64,000 nucleotides of DNA from Brevibacillus reuszeri (GTDB lineage: Bacteria; Bacillota; Bacilli; Brevibacillales; Brevibacillaceae): contig NZ_BEXF01000008.1 of the NCBI RefSeq assembly GCF_002897295.1, positions 1-64,000 of the forward strand, written 5' to 3'. Of the stretch, positions 32,929 to 41,087 are shown piece after piece; the stretch's first letter is position 1; each line of letters begins with the position of its first letter. Position numbers and translations under genes: made by a program. The notes below the pieces were generated by a model that was not told the origin of the DNA, made no database searches, and saw only the letters and a program-made list of their open reading frames with translations.

Positions 32929-34283
32929 TGCTTTCTCACTCCTGTATATATAATTGAACCACTACCGAGCAATAAGAGTGCTCCTAAAATACCTGTCAGC
33001 CAGCTACTGCTGCCCCCGACATCATGAGCCTGAGATTCGGGTGGAGTCATCAGTGGGGCAGCGTCACGAATGGTTGTGCCCGTCCCGTTAGTAAAGAGTC
33101 CCTCGAGAAACACGAAGCCCGGTGCCTGGAAAAACAGCTGGTAGGGAGGAACAGCATCCGTCAGACCGAGATAAAAGGGATTCATTTCATAAGGAAGATC
33201 GCTGCGAGCATCACCGTTAACGTCCAGCCCTTGCAGATTGTCCCAGTAGTTCCCATCCAGTCGATCAGTTGTACTGTCTTGTGCCTGTGCTTGAATGACG
33301 TTTGAGACAAACACATTTTCAGTCAGTACGTTGTCGCGCGAATTAAGGAGCTGCATCCCGATAAAATTGAGCTTTAGCTGATTCTGGCGTACCGTTATTC
33401 CCTCTGATCGTTCCAAATAAAGTCCGACCCGGTTGCCCTCGATCTGATTCCCTTCCAATTTCGAATTCGTCACCTCATAGAGGAGGATACCCTGGGAATT
33501 GGGGTTTTTTTGCTGCTTGAGCAGTTGATTGCCTAGAACAGCAGCTTTGGTCGTCTCCATCAGCATGGCGCCAGTCACGTTTTCACTTCCGGTATTCTCC
33601 GCAAGAATGCTGCCGGAGGTTCCCATGAAATGATAGCCGTACCGCGATTTTTCTACGTGATTTTGTGTGATTTCATTGCCATTGCTGCGCTCCACATAAA
33701 TACCGTCAAAAGCGTTCGTGACCTGATTGGAACTAATTCGGTTCTGGTGTGAATCGTACAAGTCGATTCCATTTCCTTTTTGCGCGATTACGTTGCTTTT
33801 TGGTGTCTCCTGGCCTTTTGTCAGGTGCTTGCTGTGATCGATTCCTGCGTCGCTACCTGTGCCTCTTTCTTTTACTTTGCCGATAACCTGGATGTTGTGC
33901 AGCGTATTGGAGTTGGCCTCACGCAGCTGTATGCCTGTGCCCATCGTTTCGATTACGATTTGCTCCAAGACGTTTTGATTGCCCCTGATTACAAGTGATG
34001 CATCCTCACTGTTAACCCGTTTGTCTACGATCTTGATTCCCTGAATCGTGACGTTGTCGCTTTGGATCGTAACAGCAGCTTCATCACTGGGATTTGTCAG
34101 CTTCACATTCCCTTTTGCCAGCAGGACGAGGGGCTTGGTTATCTTTATCGGTCCCTCGTAATCCCCTTCAGGTATGGATATGGTATCCCCGGGGCGAGCC
34201 TGGTCGAGCATGGCTTGCAGGTTGTTGGATCCCTCTGCCGCTCTTATGCCAGTTGGAACCAGAAACATGATGAGACTGGCCAT
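32925..34283 (-). CDS. nosD: NosD-type copper-site maturation protein (beta-helix)
   Basis: Extracytoplasmic right-handed beta-helix protein (CASH/NosD repeats), 452 residues from ATG 34283. Repeats such as ISSNQVTNAFDGIYVERSNG and LEGNQIEGNRVGLYLERSEG run over about 50-340, followed by a domain with YWDNLQGLDVNGDARSDLPY, and a C-terminal membrane anchor at about 428-448. The ATG start lies inside the signal peptide: in-frame codons upstream encode a basic segment (WRWKSRRFFRYLSLAS), and AGGGGG is spaced for CTG 34337 or ATT 34334, so the real start is probably non-canonical. First gene of the nos cassette. Confidence 0.86.
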   Translation of the reverse strand: MASLIMFLVPTGIRAAEGSNNLQAMLDQARPGDTISIPEGDYEGPIKITKPLVLLAKGNVKLTNPSDEAAVTIQSDNVTIQGIKIVDKRVNSEDASLVIRGNQNVLEQIVIETMGTGIQLREANSNTLHNIQVIGKVKERGTGSDAGIDHSKHLTKGQETPKSNVIAQKGNGIDLYDSHQNRISSNQVTNAFDGIYVERSNGNEITQNHVEKSRYGYHFMGTSGSILAENTGSENVTGAMLMETTKAAVLGNQLLKQQKNPNSQGILLYEVTNSKLEGNQIEGNRVGLYLERSEGITVRQNQLKLNFIGMQLLNSRDNVLTENVFVSNVIQAQAQDSTTDRLDGNYWDNLQGLDVNGDARSDLPYEMNPFYLGLTDAVPPYQLFFQAPGFVFLEGLFTNGTGTTIRDAAPLMTPPESQAHDVGGSSSWLTGILGALLLLGSGSIIYTGVRKQ

Positions 34284-34544
34284 GCTTGCCAGTGACAGAT
34301 AGCGGAAAAAACGGCGACTTTTCCATCTCCAAATCAGGGTTTTTCCCCCTTTCCACTCCTTGATCGAGCCACTTTTAGCATAGCAGTCCGGCTTTCATTT
34401 CGGATGACTCAACCGGGCTATAAAACGTGTCAAAAATCGCAACGATTTTACAAAAATGGAAAAGATGAGAGGAAAAAGCGCGATGGCAATCAGCGCAAAA
34501 TAGGTTCATAATGAGAAGAAATTGTGACAAATGGAGGACGAGGT

Positions 34545-34856
34545 ATGGATGCGACGATCGAAAAGGCACTACATATCATGCTGGCCAATTGGGAGCGTAT
34601 GAAAAAGAGCCACGAAGACGATGCCGAGGATGATGCAAATACATTCGAGGCTTCCTTTTATCATTTGATGGAGCAAATTCGCGAATGGTTTGGAAAGCTG
34701 GAGCCAAAGCCAACGACAGTGGATGATGCCTTGCTTTTGCCGGATATGGCTAAGCTGGAAGAGCAGATGCCTGTGGAAATCCTGTTGAACTTCGAGACGG
34801 AGCTGGAGCTGATCGTAGAAGGTGAGACGAGGATTGAGGACGAGAGATACGACTAG
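34545..34856 (+). CDS. Small acidic hypothetical protein (103 residues)
   Basis: Start ATG 34545 follows GGAGGACGAGG; an in-frame upstream start at 34524 precedes that site. The product is acidic and helical: ATIEKALHIMLANWERMKKS, then EDDAEDDANTF and a C-terminal hydrophobic/acidic repeat (ILLNFETELELIVEGE). No signal peptide, no membrane helix, no cysteine. I recognise no family. Divergent from nosD and followed by a terminator; monocistronic. Confidence 0.65.
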   Translation: MDATIEKALHIMLANWERMKKSHEDDAEDDANTFEASFYHLMEQIREWFGKLEPKPTTVDDALLLPDMAKLEEQMPVEILLNFETELELIVEGETRIEDERYD

Positions 34857-34896
34857 TTGCGTACATAGTGGATGCAATGCCATCATCATTTTGAAA

Positions 34897-34947
34897 AAGG
34901 GACAACCGGAAGCTAGGGAGAGTGGCTTTCCGAGTTGTCTCTTTTTA
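34897..34947 (+). terminator. Terminator after the 103-residue gene
   Basis: AGGGACAAC (34898-34906) pairs with GTTGTCTCT (34934-34942), followed by T5, with a further GGAA/TTCC pair inside. Confidence 0.75.
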
Positions 34948-35131
34948 TTTTTCGTCTTTTTCTGCGTACAGTCGGACATATCAGGAAGCAGAGTCTTGTC
35001 TCTTTGCATGATCAGCAGTATGGGTGGTTGAAAACCTGAAACGTACGAGAAGACCGAATGAGAATTGGAAATGGACGTATTCTATGTATAGGTAAATCAT
35101 GGACACCTGTGTTACGGGAGGGAGTGGTAAG

Positions 35132-36706
35132 ATGACAAACACGATTTTGTTAGTCATTGTACTGATCATAATTGTTTTGCCACCGCTGGTCTTTTTTAGC
35201 TATATGTACATGTTGTCGAAGCAGCCGAAGCATTCCATCATTCGTTCTCATCCGTTTTTGGGGTGGGTTCGCTACTTGCTTGAAAAGCTCGGACCTGAAT
35301 TCCGTCAGTATTGGTTTGACAACGATACGGAGGGAAAGCCGTTTTCTCGTGCGGACTTTGTCGGTCTTGTCTATGCAGCAAAATACCGGACGGATCTGAT
35401 TTCATTTGGCGGCAGACGGGATTACGAGAAGCCCGGTTTTTATTTGTCCAATGCCATGTTTCCCAAATTGACAAGTGAGCTGCGGGTCAATAATGAAAAG
35501 ACTGTTCCAGGAAAAAAGTATGTCATTACAGATGAAGGTTTGTTCACGCGGAGGGAAAAATTCATATCGGGGGAAGTATCGCCGTGGCTTTTGCATGATA
35601 CGGATGTCATTGTGGTTGGCGAAAATCGTCGGCATCCGTGGCGGCTGTCGGGCATGTTCGGTGCATCCGCGACCTCGTATGGGGCAGTCGGTGAAAACTA
35701 TATTTTGTCTACTGGAAGCGGAGCACATATGGCTGGCGGCTCGTGGATCAATACCGGGGAGGGCGGAGTGGCGGAGGTGCACCTGTCTACTGGGGTGGAC
35801 ATCATTTCGCAGATCGGTCCAGGCATGTTTGGCTTCCGGGACGATACGGGCCATTTTTCCATAGAAGAGTACAAGCGCAAGGCTGAGATCCCAAATATCA
35901 AGGCATTCGAGCTGAAGTTTCATCAGGGCGCCAAAATTAGGGGTGGACATCTCGAAGGTACGAAGGTCACGGAGAAGGTAGCGGCTGCCCGATTGGTTCC
36001 TGTCGGGAAGACGGTGAATTCACCCAATCGCTTTGAGTTTTTGACCAATCCCGAGCAAGCATTGCGCTTCATCGGAACGTTGCAGGAGGCGGGGGGAAAG
36101 CCTGTCGGGGTAAAAATTGTTGTGGGTGATCCAAAGCGACTCGAGCCGTTCTTTGCCAGCATGCTGGAGCTGGACATTTATCCAGATTTTATTACGGTAG
36201 ATGGCTCAGAGGGTGGCTCTGGTGCAACCTTCAAGGCGATGGCAGATGGCATGGGGCTGCCACTGTATCCAGCCTTAATTATCCTCGACGATACAGCGAG
36301 GAAGTTCGGTGTGCGCGATCGCTTCAAAATCTTCGCTTCCGGAAAGCTGGTTACACCAGACAAGGTAGCGATTGCGCTTGCGCTGGGCGCAGACTGCGTC
36401 AGCTCGGCACGCGGATTTATGATGGCTAACGGCTGTATCATGGCTATGCAATGCCATACAGGCAAGTGTCCGACAGGGATTACGACAACCGACTCCAAAT
36501 ACCAGGAGGCGCTTGCCCCTGAAGAAAAACAGTGGCGTGTTATGAACTACATTTTGCAGCTGCGAGAAGGCTTGTTTTCATTGGCCGCGGCCTGTGGCTT
36601 GGAAAGTCCACGAGAATTGCGGCGAGAGCATGTCGTGTTTACAAACGAGAGCGGAGAAAGTGTACGGGTGGTGGATTTATTTCCGTATCCGGCGGTGTCG
36701 AGGTAA
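35132..36706 (+). CDS. FMN-binding glutamate synthase-family protein (GltB2 domain)
   Basis: Membrane-anchored protein of 524 residues resembling B. subtilis YerD. One N-terminal helix (about 5-28) is followed by the glutamate-synthase central/FMN barrel: GAVGENYILSTGSGAHMAGG, QIGPGMFGFRDDTGHFS, the FMN/phosphate part FITVDGSEGGSGATFKAMAD and the cysteine motif MAMQCHTGKCPTGITTTD. The glutaminase domain of true GOGAT is absent, so it is not a complete glutamate synthase; electron donor and substrate are unknown. ATG 35132 follows GGGAGGGAG; an in-frame upstream ATG at 35099 lacks a ribosome binding site. Confidence 0.87.
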   Translation: MTNTILLVIVLIIIVLPPLVFFSYMYMLSKQPKHSIIRSHPFLGWVRYLLEKLGPEFRQYWFDNDTEGKPFSRADFVGLVYAAKYRTDLISFGGRRDYEKPGFYLSNAMFPKLTSELRVNNEKTVPGKKYVITDEGLFTRREKFISGEVSPWLLHDTDVIVVGENRRHPWRLSGMFGASATSYGAVGENYILSTGSGAHMAGGSWINTGEGGVAEVHLSTGVDIISQIGPGMFGFRDDTGHFSIEEYKRKAEIPNIKAFELKFHQGAKIRGGHLEGTKVTEKVAAARLVPVGKTVNSPNRFEFLTNPEQALRFIGTLQEAGGKPVGVKIVVGDPKRLEPFFASMLELDIYPDFITVDGSEGGSGATFKAMADGMGLPLYPALIILDDTARKFGVRDRFKIFASGKLVTPDKVAIALALGADCVSSARGFMMANGCIMAMQCHTGKCPTGITTTDSKYQEALAPEEKQWRVMNYILQLREGLFSLAAACGLESPRELRREHVVFTNESGESVRVVDLFPYPAVSR

Positions 36707-36728
36707 AGCAGGTGGCTCAGAACAAAAA

Positions 36729-36768
36729 AGCGGGTGGCAATCACATGCCCCCGCGTCTTGTTTTTTTT
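36729..36768. terminator. Terminator between the GltB2 gene and the peroxiredoxin gene
   Basis: AGCGGGTGGCA and TGCCCCCGCGT pair with one internal mismatch, followed by a T8 run (36761-36768), with A6 on the other side for the convergent gene. Confidence 0.8.
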
Positions 36769-36773
36769 ATGTC

Positions 36774-37310
36774 TTACGTTGTAGAAATCGTTTGTTGTCC
36801 AGGCTTCCAATCCATCGGGCACAAGCCGCCAGATTGAAGTGCTTCGATCACCCGGATAGTTTCATCTACACTTCGACCTACTTTGGAGTTGGATATGACG
36901 GAGTATTGCAGGACGCCTTCTGGATCGATGATGAAGCTCGCACGCAGCGGTGCTTTGCTTGCTTCGTCCAATACACCGTAGGCGAGAGTGGCTTCCTTGC
37001 CATAATCAGAAGCGAGTGGGAAAGAAAGTGGACCGATTCCTTCGCTGGATCTCATCCATGCTTTATGGGTGTGGATGCTGTCGCCGCTTACGCCAAGCAC
37101 CTCGACATTCAGGTCGGTGAACTCCTTGATTCGCCGGTTCAGGCTCAAAATTTCCGTTGGGCACACCTTGGAAAAGTCAAACGGGTAAAAGAACAAAAGA
37201 AGCCATTTGCCGCGATAGTCTACCAGGCTTTTTGGCAGGGGAAAGCCATTGTCAAAGGTAACGGTGTCCATCGTAAAATCAGGTGTAGGAAGTCCAATAC
37301 GTGCTGTCAT
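36774..37310 (-). CDS. Peroxiredoxin (AhpC/TSA family)
   Basis: Thiol peroxidase reducing hydrogen peroxide and organic peroxides; 178 residues from ATG 37310, which follows GAGGAGAG; the open frame continues to 37334. The peroxidatic Cys50 is in FDFSKVCPTEI, the catalytic Thr two residues on, the family Arg in APLRASFIIDPEG, and a resolving Cys164 in GGLCPMDWKPG, making it a typical 2-Cys enzyme. A PerR-like box lies about 70-80 bases upstream (37378-37392). The gene is monocistronic. Confidence 0.93.
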   Translation of the reverse strand: MTARIGLPTPDFTMDTVTFDNGFPLPKSLVDYRGKWLLLFFYPFDFSKVCPTEILSLNRRIKEFTDLNVEVLGVSGDSIHTHKAWMRSSEGIGPLSFPLASDYGKEATLAYGVLDEASKAPLRASFIIDPEGVLQYSVISNSKVGRSVDETIRVIEALQSGGLCPMDWKPGQQTISTT

Positions 37311-37377
37311 CGTAATCTCTCCTCGTTTGAGCAATCAAATATGTAAGGTTCTGGTATTAAAGTAGCATGAGAAGTAA

Positions 37378-37392
37378 TTATAATCAATATCA
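37378..37392. promoter_or_regulatory. PerR-like box upstream of the peroxiredoxin gene
   Basis: TTATAATCAATATCA matches the Bacillus PerR box TTATAATNATTATAA at 12 of 14 defined positions. The position, about 70 bp upstream of a peroxiredoxin start, fits peroxide-inducible control. Confidence 0.5.
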
Positions 37393-37421
37393 AATTAAAA
37401 TAATTTTAAAATAACAACACT

Positions 37422-37564
37422 TTACGTACAACCAAAAAAGCGGTAAAATGGGTAAAAATAACAAAATTCATAAAAAATCAGGCTATTGTACACCTTCCTT
37501 CTAATCCAAATGAGCTTAGGGGTACTACTTTCCTGATTTTTTTTTACCCAAATTACGTACAACC
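37422..37564. repeat. 143-bp element with nested inverted repeats flanked by a 12-bp direct repeat
   Basis: TTACGTACAACC occurs at 37422-37433 and exactly again at 37553-37564. Between the copies, TGGGTAAA (37449-37456) faces TTTACCCA (37543-37550), and AAAAAATCAGG (37472-37482) faces CCTGATTTTTT (37532-37542). Either a folded leader/attenuator for the downstream gene, with direct repeats as protein sites, or a small non-autonomous mobile element with a target duplication. Confidence 0.6.
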
Positions 37565-37634
37565 GGGGCTCGGTCAGAGGACTGGCCGTAGCCAGGCTGC
37601 TACTGTAACGAAGAATGGATGGGTGCTAGCTCTT

Positions 37635-39719
37635 ATGAAAAATCAAGTATACCTTTGGCGGAAAAATAAAATTGTGGTAGAGCACGGTAGCAATGATCTG
37701 CCTGTCTCATATTTGGCTGCGGCCTTGCGTAACATTGAGAGTCTTGGTTATACGTTTTCTCTCGAGCTGTTAGAGAGAATCCGGACTTTATCAGAAGGCG
37801 AGTTTTTCGCGTTGTATTCCACTGTCGTATCTGTACTCAAGGAAAAGGTAGGAGCATCCAGACGCTTCAAGCCGATGTATCCGAATTTTCCCAAGCAGGT
37901 AATGGAAGCAAACGATGGAGAGCTTTATCTGCAAGCAATACGTCATTATTTGACATGGAAGCTGCCTGTACATGAGGTGAAAAAAAGACTGCCGCTGTTA
38001 AAGGAATCCCGGCTGAAGCTGATCGAGCTGGGAACGGATGAAGAGCTTTTGCAGGTTGGGATGAATCTGCTGCGTGCGAAAAGCTCATTATCTGTGAAAG
38101 ACAAAGAGGATTTGGAAGTATTGCTTCAGGAGTGTACTGGAATTGCAGAAGCCTTGCCACCGGAAATCCCGCACAAAGAAAATGTCGCTATCGTAGCAAG
38201 TATATTGCTAAAGCATGACAAGCTTCCTATTGATTTTTTTGCGAATTACTGCAAAACAGCGACCGACGTGCTACGAATTGCGGTAGCGCTGTCTGATGGG
38301 GATGTGAGCTTGGCTGCACCGACCAAATTTCGCAAATTCAGACGCTCTGAAAGGCGCTTGCTCCTGCGATTGCTTGAAGCCAGTCCCAATCTAATCGAAG
38401 ATATGCTGCGCTACAAAAACCGCTGGATTCGTCTCGGAGAAATTTTGCACCCATTTGAGTATCAGGATCGGTACCCAAAAACGGCTGAAGCGTTTGACGC
38501 CTTACGCAACAATCATAAAATCGAGACGATGGGAAGCAAGGTCGAGCAAGCCTTGGTATATGGGGATGTAGCTGCGGCTGTGCAGCTCCTCGGTCAGCGG
38601 CCGGGGGAGTTCGCCCGCAGATTGGACCATTTGCTTCGGATATCTGAAAATGGGGAAGTTGTGCTGGAGTCATTTGCAAAAATCGCTGCATCTGTATCCA
38701 CACCCGTGCTGCTACAGGTAATGAATCATTTCGTAAAAAGAGAAGCCTACGGAAAATGGCGGACCTTTTTTCCAAAAGGAGAAGTGGCAAAAGTACAGGC
38801 GATCCCAAATACGCTTGTGAGTCTGGAGGAACCTATCCGGCAAAGAGCGGCAACGATTTGCCGCGAGGTGCTAATGCAGCGGTTTGCAGCTTTGCCACCA
38901 CTCGGAAAAGTCTTTATTGATCCGCGCCTTCACGAGCATCTCGTCCCGTTTTCCCAGCGTTCAGCGAGCAAGGCGCTTCGTACGCTAGTTCGCGGCTCCA
39001 GAATAGCGATCCCGGAGGGTGGAACCATCCGCTTTTTTACATGGTGGAGAGAAGGACAAGTAAACGGTATGCCAACAGGTCGCGTGGATGTGGATTTGTC
39101 AGCAGTGCTGTATAATGCGAAATGGAAGTACCTGGAGCATATCTCCTATACCAATTTGCGCTCAGCGAAGTATCAGGCATACCATAGCGGGGATATCGTG
39201 GAAGCTCCTAATGGCGCTTGTGAATTTATTGACTTGGATATGGAGTCCATCATCCGGTATGGCGGGAGGTATGTCGTGATGTCGCTGAATTCATTTACCA
39301 ATCAGCCGTATTGCGACTTGCCGGAATGCTATGCAGGCTGGATGATCCGTACAGAGCCGCAGTCAGGAGAAATTTTTGAACCGCAGACTGTTCAGGACAA
39401 GGTCGATCTCGCTTCCAATACTTCGATCAGTATTCCAGTCATACTCGATCTGGTAGAACGCAAAGTGATCTGGACAGATGTTGCCCTGCGCTCACACCCA
39501 CGCTTTGTCAACAATGTAGAGGCAAACAGCGGCGGTATGCAATGGATGGGGAAAGCACTGACCACGCTAGTAAAGCCAACGCTCCATGAGCTGTTTTCGC
39601 TTCACGTCGAGGCGAGAGGTACACGAACTGATCAGGAAGAAAACGCAGATACCGTTTTCTCGCTGGAGACTGGAATCACGCCTTTTGACACCGAGATCAT
39701 CATGGCTGATTTTTTATAG
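37635..39719 (+). CDS. TerD-domain protein of the SCO0854/MXAN_6230 type
   Basis: Large cytoplasmic protein of 694 residues. The N-terminal 450 residues are helical and repeat-like, Leu- and Arg-rich, with no recognised catalytic motif (start KNQVYLWRKNKIVVEHGSND). The C-terminal part, about 485-690, has the TerD fold signature: VDVDLSAVLYNAKWKYLEHI, then YQAYHSGDIVEAPNGACEFI and RYVVMSLNSFTNQPYCDL. TerD domains bind calcium in tellurite/stress proteins. Homologues annotated MXAN_6230/SCO0854 share this layout, usually with an extra RING-like Cys/His motif at the N-terminus that I do not see here. No other ter gene is nearby. The start is uncertain (ATG 37635 or GTG 37623; neither has a strong ribosome binding site). 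Confidence 0.72.
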   Translation: MKNQVYLWRKNKIVVEHGSNDLPVSYLAAALRNIESLGYTFSLELLERIRTLSEGEFFALYSTVVSVLKEKVGASRRFKPMYPNFPKQVMEANDGELYLQAIRHYLTWKLPVHEVKKRLPLLKESRLKLIELGTDEELLQVGMNLLRAKSSLSVKDKEDLEVLLQECTGIAEALPPEIPHKENVAIVASILLKHDKLPIDFFANYCKTATDVLRIAVALSDGDVSLAAPTKFRKFRRSERRLLLRLLEASPNLIEDMLRYKNRWIRLGEILHPFEYQDRYPKTAEAFDALRNNHKIETMGSKVEQALVYGDVAAAVQLLGQRPGEFARRLDHLLRISENGEVVLESFAKIAASVSTPVLLQVMNHFVKREAYGKWRTFFPKGEVAKVQAIPNTLVSLEEPIRQRAATICREVLMQRFAALPPLGKVFIDPRLHEHLVPFSQRSASKALRTLVRGSRIAIPEGGTIRFFTWWREGQVNGMPTGRVDVDLSAVLYNAKWKYLEHISYTNLRSAKYQAYHSGDIVEAPNGACEFIDLDMESIIRYGGRYVVMSLNSFTNQPYCDLPECYAGWMIRTEPQSGEIFEPQTVQDKVDLASNTSISIPVILDLVERKVIWTDVALRSHPRFVNNVEANSGGMQWMGKALTTLVKPTLHELFSLHVEARGTRTDQEENADTVFSLETGITPFDTEIIMADFL

Positions 39720-39735
39720 ATTATGTAGATTAGAT

Positions 39736-39763
39736 AAGCCAGCTACGTTGAGCTGGCTTTTTA
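39736..39763. terminator. Terminator between the TerD gene and the XRE-cupin gene
   Basis: AAGCCAGCT (39736-39744) pairs perfectly with AGCTGGCTT (39751-39759), followed by T's. Confidence 0.85.
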
Positions 39764-39768
39764 CTGTT

Positions 39769-40299
39769 CTACGTCGCCCGCGCCCAAATCGCAAGCGATA
39801 CGGTTTTTCCAGGATTAATAAATCGATGCGGTGCGGTGCTACTAAACCCAATGCTGTCGCCCTCGTACAGATGGTATTCCCTCTCTGCCAGCAGCACCTT
39901 TAATTCTCCCTGCAAAATATAGCCGCATTCTTCGCCAGAATGAGAGATTTGCTCCTGCTCTAGTGTTTCACCGGGCTCAATTTCGATCAACAAAAACTCG
40001 ATTTTTCCTTCTTGCAGGGGGGTCAGCACATGGTATTTCGTCATCGTATTCTTCAATTGAATAATCTTATGCATGCCTTTACGAATCAGAGGCTCATGGT
40101 CGTCCTTTAGTCGGAAAAAGTGATTGATCGGAACGTCAAGAGCGGAGCATATTTTCCAAAAGGTACCCACAGTGGGGTCTACCAATCCGCGTTCAATCTG
40201 TGAGAGAAGACTCATACTCAAACCGGTCTTGTCTGCGAGATTTTGTAGCGTTAATTGCTTTTGTTTACGGATTTCTCTAAGTTCTGCTCCGTTAAACAT
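39769..40299 (-). CDS. XRE-family regulator with C-terminal cupin domain
   Basis: 176 residues: an N-terminal helix-turn-helix (about 6-60; LTLQNLADKTGLSMSLLSQIERG) joined to a cupin sensor domain (about 105-172; HSGEECGYILQGELKVLLAE, then the GDSIGFSSTAPHRF region with metal-type His). Such proteins sense small metabolites and regulate adjacent transport or catabolic genes. AGAGGG lies ten bases before the ATG. The start lies 49 bases inside the 3' end of dppF, so it is the distal gene of the dipeptide operon and probably its regulator. Confidence 0.9.
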   Translation of the reverse strand: MFNGAELREIRKQKQLTLQNLADKTGLSMSLLSQIERGLVDPTVGTFWKICSALDVPINHFFRLKDDHEPLIRKGMHKIIQLKNTMTKYHVLTPLQEGKIEFLLIEIEPGETLEQEQISHSGEECGYILQGELKVLLAEREYHLYEGDSIGFSSTAPHRFINPGKTVSLAIWARAT

Positions 40300-41087
40300 G
40301 TCGTATCAACCCTCTTTGCGTAAAGACTCGGAAGTGAGGACAGCAGTGATTTCGTGTACGCGTCCTCGGGATGAGAAAAAATATCCGCGACGCTTCCTGT
40401 TTCAACGATCCGTCCCTGTTTCATGACGGCCATGCGATCACACATATAACGGATGACAGCCATGTTGTGAGAAATGAATAGATACGTAAGATTGCGCTCG
40501 CGCTTTAGCTCTTGCAGCAGGTTCAGGACATGTGCCTGAACAGAAACGTCGAGTGCAGAGGTTGGCTCGTCCAACACAACAAAGGTGGGGTCAGTGATAA
40601 GTGCTCTGGCGATCGCGATGCGCTGGCGCTGTCCACCGCTAAATTCATGCGGATAACGATTCAAATGCTCCACTTTCAGACCTACGCGGGTAATTAGGGC
40701 ATGCAGTTTTTCCGTACTCGCCTTTGCTGCCCGTTCGGCAGGTGGGAGTGCCAGTAATGGTTCCGTAATAATCGCTTGAATCCGCATGCGTGGGTCCAGG
40801 GAGGATTGCGGGTCCTGAAAGACGATTTGCATTTCTCCTGGCTGCAGTCTGGAAAATTTGCTGCCTTGCCAGAGCGGACTTCCTTTATATAGAAGAGAGC
40901 CGCTTGTGGGATGCTCCAGACCAGTGATCATTTTTCCCAGCGTGCTTTTCCCTGACCCTGATTCCCCGATTAGTCCAAACGTTTCACCCTGGGCTATGGA
41001 AAAATCGACTTGTGAAACAGCGAGAAAGCTTTGCGCGCCTTTTTTATATTCCTTGCTAACTCCTGATACCTCTAGCAATGGATTCAT
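40251..41087 (-). CDS. dppF: Dipeptide/oligopeptide ABC transporter ATP-binding protein (DppF/OppF)
   Basis: Second ATPase of the peptide importer, 278 residues. Walker A GESGSGKST, signature FSGGQRQRIAIARAL, Walker [15 protein letters not shown] and H-loop FISHNMAVI are present. The frame is open to 41108, but ATG 41087 overlaps the dppD stop (ATGA) behind GGGGGAGGG. The C-terminus (LPSLYAKRVDTTCLTEQN) is long enough to overlap the regulator gene by 49 bases. Confidence 0.9.
   Translation of the reverse strand: MNPLLEVSGVSKEYKKGAQSFLAVSQVDFSIAQGETFGLIGESGSGKSTLGKMITGLEHPTSGSLLYKGSPLWQGSKFSRLQPGEMQIVFQDPQSSLDPRMRIQAIITEPLLALPPAERAAKASTEKLHALITRVGLKVEHLNRYPHEFSGGQRQRIAIARALITDPTFVVLDEPTSALDVSVQAHVLNLLQELKRERNLTYLFISHNMAVIRYMCDRMAVMKQGRIVETGSVADIFSHPEDAYTKSLLSSLPSLYAKRVDTTCLTEQNLEKSVNKSN

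Larger units (their letters stand above)
37311..37634. other. AT-rich intergenic region between the divergent peroxiredoxin and TerD-domain genes
   Basis: Holds a PerR-like box (37378-37392) and a 143-bp element bounded by a 12-bp direct repeat (37422-37564); both are listed separately. No open frame with a ribosome binding site was found. Promoters of the two divergent genes must lie here but cannot be placed with confidence. Confidence 0.5.

Noticed and set aside
35132-36706. Ferredoxin-dependent glutamate synthase
   Set aside because: The glutaminase domain is missing and a membrane anchor is present; only the central/FMN barrel is shared, so a glutamate synthase call is not supported.
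36594-37346. 250-codon plus-strand ORF antisense to the peroxiredoxin gene
   Set aside because: The peroxiredoxin frame has complete catalytic motifs and a ribosome binding site; the opposite frame is its shadow.
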